This document shows, piece after piece, positions 57,491 through 64,000 of a stretch of DNA of 64,000 bases (position 1 is its first letter; each line of letters starts with the position of its first letter). The stretch is from Mycolicibacterium cosmeticum (GTDB lineage Bacteria; Actinomycetota; Actinomycetes; Mycobacteriales; Mycobacteriaceae): the NCBI GenBank assembly GCA_016197365.1, contig JACPVS010000017.1:248001-312000 (forward strand), given 5' to 3'. The notes beneath the pieces are model-generated. The model saw nothing but the letters and a program-made list of their open reading frames with translations. It did no database searches and was not told the origin of the DNA. A program made the translations under genes and the position numbers.

Positions 57491-58792
57491 ATGCAAAACG
57501 GTTGGCCTCGTAGGCTTCTCGGCACAGTCCTGGCCATGTTCACCGCGGCAATACTCCTGGTGACGGCGGTTCTGCCTGCCAACGCGATGACCATCACCTT
57601 CGTCCGGCACGGCGAGTCCTACGGCAACACCTCGTGCTGCATCAACACCGAGATTCCCGGCCCTGGGCTCACACCCACCGGCCAGGACCAGGCCGATACC
57701 GTGGCGGACAAGTTGATGAACGACGGTGTCGACCACACCGGCATCTTTTACTCCGACATGATCCGGACGTTCGACACCGCGGCACCGTTCCAGAAACTGA
57801 GCGGGCTCACCGAAACGCAGTTGAACGGTCTGCACGAGATTCAGGCAGGCGCCTACGAAGGCGCGTCGCAGACTTCGGGCGTGCAACGCATCCTGTACGC
57901 ACTGACCGCGTTCGCTTGGGTGACGGGCAATTACGCCGTGCCGATGCCCGGGTCGGCGGACCTCACCGGGGCGGATTTCGAGAGCCGGTTCAACAAGGCC
58001 GTCCAGACCATCGCCGACACCGGAGGCGACAACCCGGTGGCCTTCTCGCACGGCCTGGCGATCATGGCGTGGACGCTGATGAACGTCAAGAATCCCGATC
58101 TGACCCTGATGCTCACGCACATCCTGGACAACACCGACATCGTCACGGTCACGGGCAGCCCGAAGGAAGGCTGGACGTTGGTCGACTGGGCCGGCGTCAA
58201 GGTGACGCAGAATCCCGCGTTGCCCACGAAGCTGTTCGTCAATGTCCGCGACATGGTCACCGCTCCGCAGCTGGCCATCCACGATGTGGTTCAGGCCCTG
58301 GGCACCCGCAATGTCGCGAAGATCGCCGCCGCCCTGGGCAAGGGAGTGGCCGACACGATCAAGGCGGTGGCGAGCTTCCCGGTCAAGGTGATCAGGAGCG
58401 TGGTCACCTCGATCCGGACCGGCACCGTCTTCAAGGGTGCCGCACCACCGGCGGCGACGGCATCTGTGTCCGCGGCGACCGCGACGTCGGCTGCGGCGAC
58501 GTCAGCAGCCGTGGCGGAATCCGCGGCCGAACCCGCAACCCCGGTCGCCAAGAAGACCCGTAAGCATTCGGCGACCACATCCAAAGCCGCGCCTCAGAGC
58601 ACCGCGGCGTCGACGAAGGACGAGCCGGAAGCCGTCAAGAGATCCCCGGCCGCGTCCTCCGACGACGCGAGCGACGCCGCGGAGAAGCCCGTGACCGACA
58701 AGCCCGGAAAGCGCAAGGGCCACAAGGCCAAGCCCGAACCGAAGCCCGAACCGAAGACCGCAACGGAATCCTCGGAGAAGGCGGCCGCTTAG
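57491..58792 (+). CDS. Secreted histidine-phosphatase-family protein with Ala/Lys/Pro-rich tail
   Basis: Signal peptide VLAMFTAAILLVTAVLPANA; TITFVRHGESYGNT RHG motif; low-complexity C-terminus. Confidence 0.8.
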   Translation: MQNGWPRRLLGTVLAMFTAAILLVTAVLPANAMTITFVRHGESYGNTSCCINTEIPGPGLTPTGQDQADTVADKLMNDGVDHTGIFYSDMIRTFDTAAPFQKLSGLTETQLNGLHEIQAGAYEGASQTSGVQRILYALTAFAWVTGNYAVPMPGSADLTGADFESRFNKAVQTIADTGGDNPVAFSHGLAIMAWTLMNVKNPDLTLMLTHILDNTDIVTVTGSPKEGWTLVDWAGVKVTQNPALPTKLFVNVRDMVTAPQLAIHDVVQALGTRNVAKIAAALGKGVADTIKAVASFPVKVIRSVVTSIRTGTVFKGAAPPAATASVSAATATSAAATSAAVAESAAEPATPVAKKTRKHSATTSKAAPQSTAASTKDEPEAVKRSPAASSDDASDAAEKPVTDKPGKRKGHKAKPEPKPEPKTATESSEKAAA

Positions 58793-59694
58793 GCGCCGAA
58801 CACCGGCAACGGGGTGCGGGACTTGGCCAGCAGGTCGCTGACCACCGGGCCGAGTTCGGCCGGATCCCAACGGGCGCCCTTGTCGGTCTCCCCGCCACGG
58901 GCCCAGCCCTCGGCGACCCGGATGATGCCGCCCTCGACCTCGAAGATCCGGCCCGTCACGTCGCGGGACTCGACGCTGCCCAGCCACACCACCAGCGGCG
59001 AGACGTTCTCCGGCGCCATGGCGTCGAAATCCGAGTCCTGCGTTGCCATCATGTCCGCGAACACGGTCTCGGTCATGCGGGTACGGGCGGATGGCGCGAT
59101 GGCGTTGACGGTCACGCCGATGCGGCCCATCTCGGCGGCGGCCACCAGGGTCAGGGCTGCGATGCCGGCCTTGGAGGCACTGTAGGTCGCCTGCCCGACA
59201 CTGCCCTGCAGGCCGGCGCCCGAGCTGGTGTTGATGATGCGGGCGTCAACAGTGTTGCCCGCCTTGGACTGCGCGCGCCAGTACGCCCCGGCATGCCTCA
59301 TGGTGGCGAAGTGCCCCTTGAGGTGGACGGCGGTCACGGCGTCGAACTCGTCTTCGGTCGCGTTGACGAACATCCGGTCGCGGACGATGCCCGCGTTGTT
59401 GACCAGGACGTCGAGGCCACCGAAGGAGTCCACCGCGGTCTGGATGAGCCCCTCGGCCTGCGCCCAGTCGGCGACATTGGCGCCACTGGTCACGGCTTCG
59501 CCTCCGGCAGCGATGATTTCGTCGACGACACCCTGCGCGGCGCTGCCGCCGCCGGCCGCCGAGCCGTCCAGGCCGACACCGATGTCGTTGACCACCACGC
59601 GCGCCCCTTCGGCGGCGAAGGCGAGCGCATGTGCGCGGCCGATCCCGCCGCCGGCGCCCGTCACGATGACCACGCGGCCGTCAAGCAAACCCAT
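58789..59694 (-). CDS. Short-chain dehydrogenase (Rv3548c-like)
   Basis: ORF 301 aa; IVTGAGGGIGRAHALAFAAEGARVVVNDIG; YSASKAG. Confidence 0.87.
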   Translation of the reverse strand: MGLLDGRVVIVTGAGGGIGRAHALAFAAEGARVVVNDIGVGLDGSAAGGGSAAQGVVDEIIAAGGEAVTSGANVADWAQAEGLIQTAVDSFGGLDVLVNNAGIVRDRMFVNATEDEFDAVTAVHLKGHFATMRHAGAYWRAQSKAGNTVDARIINTSSGAGLQGSVGQATYSASKAGIAALTLVAAAEMGRIGVTVNAIAPSARTRMTETVFADMMATQDSDFDAMAPENVSPLVVWLGSVESRDVTGRIFEVEGGIIRVAEGWARGGETDKGARWDPAELGPVVSDLLAKSRTPLPVFGA

Positions 59695-59708
59695 TGCAGT
59701 TTCTCCTT

Positions 59709-60482
59709 TTATTTGATGTCCGCAGTTGTGGTCGACAGGTAGTGCGGCGGCTCGCCACCGCCGTGCACCGCCAGCGAGGCGCCGCTGATGTAGGACGCGA
59801 CATCGGAGGCGAGAAACGCTGTGGCCCAGCCGATGTCATCGGGCTTGGCCAGCCGGCCCAGCGGCACGTTCTTCGAGATCGCGGCAATGGACTCGGCATC
59901 GCCGTAGAACAACGCCGACTGCTCGGTCTCGACCATGCCCACCACCACCGAGTTCACCCGGACCTTGGGCGCCCATTCCACCGCCAGGGTGGAGGTGAGG
60001 TTGTCGATGCCGGCCTTGGCTGCCCCGTACGCGGCAGTCCCGGGGGTCGGTCGGTGTCCGCTGACGCTGGAGATGTTGACGATCGAGCCGCCCGAGTCCT
60101 GCGACTGCATCACGGCGTTGGCGTGGGTGGACACCGACAAGGCGCCGATCAGGTTGAGTTCGATGATCTTGGTGCTGAACTTCGCCGACGCGTCGGCGGC
60201 GAGCACGTACGGGGAACCGCCCGCGTTGTTGACCACCACGTCAAGGCGGCCGTGCCGGTCCACGATGGTGTCGATGAGGTTCTTCACCGAGTCGTCCTCG
60301 CGGATGTCGCAGGAGTGGAACTCATACGGCGAACCGTCCACCGGGCGGCGCGCGCACGTCACGACCGTGGCGCCCTGAGCTGCGAACACCGAGCTGATCC
60401 CGGCACCGACCCCGCGCACCCCACCGGTCACCAGGACCACCCGGCCAGCGAGTTGCAGATTGATTCCAGCCGCGTCAGTCAC
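59709..60482 (-). CDS. Short-chain dehydrogenase (Rv3549c-like)
   Basis: Start MTDAAGINLQLAGRVVLVTGGVRGVGAGIS (GTG at 60482); YGAAKAG; the 532-aa track ORF is an over-extension. Confidence 0.87.
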   Translation of the reverse strand: MTDAAGINLQLAGRVVLVTGGVRGVGAGISSVFAAQGATVVTCARRPVDGSPYEFHSCDIREDDSVKNLIDTIVDRHGRLDVVVNNAGGSPYVLAADASAKFSTKIIELNLIGALSVSTHANAVMQSQDSGGSIVNISSVSGHRPTPGTAAYGAAKAGIDNLTSTLAVEWAPKVRVNSVVVGMVETEQSALFYGDAESIAAISKNVPLGRLAKPDDIGWATAFLASDVASYISGASLAVHGGGEPPHYLSTTTADIK

Positions 60483-60496
60483 TGTGCTAGCGTACC

Positions 60497-60512
60497 AAGC
60501 AAGTGCTTGCTT
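60497..60512. promoter_or_regulatory. KstR2-type operator AAGCAAGTGCTTGCTT
   Basis: Full match to AnCAAGnnCTTGnT within a perfect 7+2+7 inverted repeat in the SDR-echA20 divergent promoter. Confidence 0.88.
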
Positions 60513-60539
60513 AGGTAGCGACCCTCCAGGAAGTGACTG

Positions 60540-61292
60540 ATGATCACCACCACGACAGTCGAACCGGGCATCGTCTCGGTGACCGTGAATTACCCGCCGG
60601 TCAACGCCATCCCCTCGCGGGGATGGTTCGAACTGGGCGATGCCATCACCGCCGCGGGCCGTGACCGCAGCACCCACGTGGTGATCCTGCGAGCCGAGGG
60701 CCGCGGCTTCAACGCCGGCGTGGACATCAAGGAGATGCAGAACACCGAGGGCTTCACCGCCCTGATCGACGCCAACCGCGGTTGCTACCACGCCTTCCGG
60801 GCGGTGTACGAGTGCGAGGTACCCGTCGTTGCGGCAGTCAACGGCTTCTGTGTCGGCGGCGGCATCGGTCTCGTCGGCAACGCCGACGTCATCGTCGCCT
60901 CCGACGACGCCAAATTCGGCCTGCCCGAGGTAGAGCGGGGCGCACTGGGTGCAGCCACCCACCTGTCCCGGCTGGTCCCCCAGCACCTGATGCGCCGGCT
61001 CTTCTTCACCGCCGCCACCGTGGATGCGAACACGCTGCACCACTTCGGCTCCGTGCACGAGGTGGTGCCCCGCGCCGACCTCGACGAGTCCGCGCTGCGC
61101 GTGGCGCGAGATATCGCCAGCAAGGACACCCGGGTGATCCGCGCGGCCAAGGAAGCACTGAACTTCATCGATATCCAGCCGGTCACCGCTCGTTACCGGA
61201 TGGAGCAAGGATTCACGTTCGAGTTGAACCTCGCGGGTGTCTCCGATGAGCACCGCGATGCGTTCGCCGGTACTGACAAGGGGACCAAATGA
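60540..61292 (+). CDS. echA20: EchA20 (crotonase-family C/D-ring hydrolase)
   Basis: Crotonase ORF 250 aa; VPVVAAVNGFCVGGGIGLVGNADVIVAS; upstream of ipdAB. Confidence 0.9.
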   Translation: MITTTTVEPGIVSVTVNYPPVNAIPSRGWFELGDAITAAGRDRSTHVVILRAEGRGFNAGVDIKEMQNTEGFTALIDANRGCYHAFRAVYECEVPVVAAVNGFCVGGGIGLVGNADVIVASDDAKFGLPEVERGALGAATHLSRLVPQHLMRRLFFTAATVDANTLHHFGSVHEVVPRADLDESALRVARDIASKDTRVIRAAKEALNFIDIQPVTARYRMEQGFTFELNLAGVSDEHRDAFAGTDKGTK

Positions 61293-62167
61293 CAGACAAG
61301 CGAACAACTCTCGACGAGGCCGTCGCCTCGATCGAGAGCGGGATGACCATCGGTATCGGCGGCTGGGGTTCGCGGCGCAAGCCGATGGCCTTCGTCCGCG
61401 CCCTGCTGCGCACCGATGTCAAGGATCTGACCGTCGTGACCTACGGCGGACCAGATCTGGGTCTGCTGTGCTCGGCCGACAAGGTCAAGCGTGCCTACTA
61501 CGGATTCGTGTCGCTGGACTCGCCGCCGTTCTACGACCCGTGGTTCGCCAAAGCGCGCACCACCGGCGCCATCGAGGCCCGCGAGATGGACGAGGGCATG
61601 CTGCGCTGCGGCCTGCAAGCCGCCGCACAACGCCTGCCGTTCTTGCCGATTCGCGCCGGACTGGGCAGCGATGTCCGCACCTTCTGGGGCGACGAGCTCA
61701 AGACAGTCAAGTCCCCCTACGGCGACGACGAACTTGTCGCCATGCCGGCACTGAACCTGGACGCGGCCTTCGTGCACCTGAATCTCGGTGACGCCCAAGG
61801 CAATGCCGCATACACCGGGATCGATCCGTACTTCGACGACCTGTTCCTGATGTCCGCGCAGAAGCGTTTCCTGAGCGTGGAGAAAGTGGTCTCCACCGAG
61901 GAATTGGTGAGTTCGGTGGTGCCACAGCAGCTGCTGATCAACCGGATGATGGTCGACACCGTGGTGGAGGCCCCCAACGGCGCGCACTTCACCATCAACG
62001 AGCCCGACTACCGCCGTGACGAGAAGTTCCAGCGGCACTACGCCGAAGCAGCAGGCTCGGACGAGACCTGGGCCGAATTCGTCAAGACGTATCTGTCCGG
62101 TAGCGAAGCCGATTATCAAGCGGCCGTGCGCGCATTCGCGGAGTCGCTGAAGGAAGGAGCCAAGTGA
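61289..62167 (+). CDS. ipdA: IpdA (CoA-transferase-like alpha subunit, COCHEA-CoA hydrolase)
   Basis: ORF 292 aa; CoA-transferase-type SGMTIGIGGWGSRRKPMAFVRALLRTDVKDLTVVTYGGPD. Confidence 0.9.
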   Translation: MTDKRTTLDEAVASIESGMTIGIGGWGSRRKPMAFVRALLRTDVKDLTVVTYGGPDLGLLCSADKVKRAYYGFVSLDSPPFYDPWFAKARTTGAIEAREMDEGMLRCGLQAAAQRLPFLPIRAGLGSDVRTFWGDELKTVKSPYGDDELVAMPALNLDAAFVHLNLGDAQGNAAYTGIDPYFDDLFLMSAQKRFLSVEKVVSTEELVSSVVPQQLLINRMMVDTVVEAPNGAHFTINEPDYRRDEKFQRHYAEAAGSDETWAEFVKTYLSGSEADYQAAVRAFAESLKEGAK

Positions 62168-62913
62168 TGTCGGTGACCCGTGCCGAGGTGTGCGCCGTCG
62201 CGTGCGCCGAACTGTTCCGCGATGCGGGCGAGATCATGGTCTCGCCGATGACGACAATCGTCCAGATCGGTGCCCGGTTGGCGCGCCTGACCTTCTCCCC
62301 CGACATCGTGCTGACCGACGGCGAGGCGCGCATCATCGCCGACACCCCCGCCATCGGTGCGCCGGCCGCGATCGAGGGCTGGATGCCGTTCAACCGCGTC
62401 TTCGAGACCTTGTCCTGGGGCCGGCGCCATGTGGTGATGGGCGCCAACCAGATCGACCGGTACGGCAACCAGAACCTGTCCGCGTTCGGGCCGATCCAGC
62501 ACCCGACCCGGCAGATGTTCGGTGTTCGCGGCGCTCCCGGCAACTCCATCAACCACGCGACCAGCTACTTCGTCGGCAACCACTCCAAGCGCGTGTTCAC
62601 CGAGTCGGTCGACATCGTGTCCGGAATCGGCTGGGACAAGGTGGATCCCGCCAATCCCGCCTACCGGTTCGCCAACATCTACCGGGTGGTGACCAACCTC
62701 GGCGTCTTCGATTTCAACGGACCGGACCACCAGTTCCGTGCGGTGTCGCTGCACCCCGGAGTCGAGGCCGATCAGGTCGCCGAGAACACCTCCTTCGAGG
62801 TGCACGGACTTGCCGACGCCGCAACCACCCGCCTGCCGAACGCCGACGAGCAGCGCCTGCTGCGCGACGTGATCGATCCGAAGTCGCTGCGCGACAAAGA
62901 GGTCAAGGTCTAA
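62164..62913 (+). CDS. ipdB: IpdB (CoA-transferase-like beta subunit)
   Basis: ORF 249 aa overlapping ipdA by 4 nt; CoA-transferase-like beta subunit. Confidence 0.9.
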   Translation: MMSVTRAEVCAVACAELFRDAGEIMVSPMTTIVQIGARLARLTFSPDIVLTDGEARIIADTPAIGAPAAIEGWMPFNRVFETLSWGRRHVVMGANQIDRYGNQNLSAFGPIQHPTRQMFGVRGAPGNSINHATSYFVGNHSKRVFTESVDIVSGIGWDKVDPANPAYRFANIYRVVTNLGVFDFNGPDHQFRAVSLHPGVEADQVAENTSFEVHGLADAATTRLPNADEQRLLRDVIDPKSLRDKEVKV

Positions 62914-62916
62914 CTC

Positions 62917-63987
62917 ATGGGCAAGCTGGTCACACCCCTGACCGAACTGGTCGGCATCGAGCACCCCGTCGTACAGACCGGGATGGGCTGGGTCGCCGGT
63001 GCCCGTCTGGTCGCGGCCACCTCGAATGCGGGCGGCCTGGGCATCCTGGCCTCGGCGACCATGACGCTGGCGGAGCTCCAGACCGCCGTCACCAAGGTCA
63101 AGGCCGCCACCGACAAACCGTTCGGCATCAACATCCGTGCCGACGCCGGCGACGCGAATGACCGCGTCGACCTCCTGATCCGCGAAGGAGTCAAAGTCGC
63201 CTCCTTCGCTCTAGCTCCCAAACCGGACCTGATCGCCAGGCTCAAAGAGGCCGGCGTGGTGGTCATCCCGTCGGTCGGGCTGGCCAAGCACGCCAAGAAG
63301 GTGGCGGCCTGGGGTGCCGATGCGGTGATCGTGCAGGGCGGCGAAGGCGGCGGCCATACCGGTCCGATCGCCACCACGCTGCTGCTGCCGTCGGTGCTCG
63401 ACGCGGTCAAGGACACCGGGATGCCCGTGATTGCTGCCGGCGGGTTCTTCGACGGCCGCGGACTGGCCGCCGCGTTGTCCTACGGCGCCGCGGGCGTGGC
63501 GATGGGCACCAGGTTCCTGCTGACCTCCGATTCGACCGTGCCCGACGCCGTCAAGCAGCGCTATCTGGATTCGGCGCTGGACGGCACCGTCGTGTCCACC
63601 CGCGTCGACGGGATGCCGCACCGGGTGCTGCGCACCGGTCTGGTCGAGAAGCTCGAAAACGGTTCGCCGGTGCGCGGTCTGGCGGCAGCGGTGGCCAACG
63701 CCCAGAAGTTCAAGAAGATGTCCGGCATGACGTGGAAGTCCATGGTCACCGACGGTTTGGCGATGCGGCACGGCAAGGAACTCACCTGGTCGCAGGTAGT
63801 CATGGCCGCCAACACCCCGATGCTGCTCAAGGCCGGTCTGGTCGAGGGCAACACCGAAGCCGGCGTGCTGGCCTCGGGCCAGGTGGCCGGCATCCTCGAC
63901 GATCTGCCGTCCTGCGCGGAGTTGGTCCCGGCGATCGTCGCCGAGGCCATCGCTCATCTGCAGTCGGCCGGCTCGTACATCAGTTAG
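62917..63987 (+). CDS. ipdC: IpdC-like NMO-family flavin reductase
   Basis: ORF 356 aa; LTELVGIEHPVVQTGMGWVAGARLVAATSNAGGLGILAS; VIVQGGEGGGHTGPIAT. Confidence 0.88.
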   Translation: MGKLVTPLTELVGIEHPVVQTGMGWVAGARLVAATSNAGGLGILASATMTLAELQTAVTKVKAATDKPFGINIRADAGDANDRVDLLIREGVKVASFALAPKPDLIARLKEAGVVVIPSVGLAKHAKKVAAWGADAVIVQGGEGGGHTGPIATTLLLPSVLDAVKDTGMPVIAAGGFFDGRGLAAALSYGAAGVAMGTRFLLTSDSTVPDAVKQRYLDSALDGTVVSTRVDGMPHRVLRTGLVEKLENGSPVRGLAAAVANAQKFKKMSGMTWKSMVTDGLAMRHGKELTWSQVVMAANTPMLLKAGLVEGNTEAGVLASGQVAGILDDLPSCAELVPAIVAEAIAHLQSAGSYIS

Positions 63988-64000
63988 CGGTACCAGTCCG

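Noticed and set aside
60483-61307. N-terminal extension of the 532-aa minus-strand SDR ORF
   Set aside because: Crosses the KstR2 operator and lies antisense to echA20; SDR starts at GTG 60482

Overview
The window is a high-GC actinobacterial (Mycobacterium/Mycolicibacterium-type) chromosome segment. It carries most of the conserved cholesterol/steroid catabolism locus, syntenic (from memory) with M. tuberculosis Rv3496c-Rv3553. From left to right: 5' part of the mce4 sterol-uptake operon (mce4C partial, mce4B, mce4A, yrbE4B, yrbE4A); hsd4A, fdxD, fadE26/27, fadD17; an accessory block (SDR, LpqN-like lipoprotein, AraC regulator, VOC protein, aldehyde dehydrogenase, glycosyltransferase); an NMO-like flavoprotein with fadD19, echA19, an MFS transporter, cyp142 and an ADC-like protein; an F420-type oxidoreductase, a DUF35-like protein, ltp4/ltp3, kshA and an Rv3527-like protein; a methyltransferase, sulfotransferase, SDR, DUF1214-like protein and IclR regulator; a second accessory block (haemophore-like protein, GNAT, RecQ-PRTase fusion, two-gene permease); hsaF/G/E, kstD and a MaoC protein; a PE-like/PPE-like pair; ltp2, chsH1/H2, chsE2/E1, cyp125, fadA5, ddn; and two SDRs, echA20 and ipdA/B/C. 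Eleven good KstR-type boxes (TnnAACnnGTTnnA) and one KstR2-type box (AnCAAGnnCTTGnT) were read directly. The most unusual items are: (i) a type VII-secretion-like gene pair between the kstD/MaoC genes and ltp2, one member ending in six tandem 7-residue Gln/Asp/Arg repeats; (ii) a Cys/His-rich small protein coupled to kshA; (iii) a perfect 18-bp palindrome next to a KstR box in an IclR-gene divergent promoter; (iv) KstR boxes fused to -10-like elements with probable leaderless starts; (v) a RecQ helicase with a C-terminal phosphoribosyltransferase-like segment. No tRNA, rRNA, CRISPR array or transposase was seen. All homology calls are from reading the translations; no database search was run.
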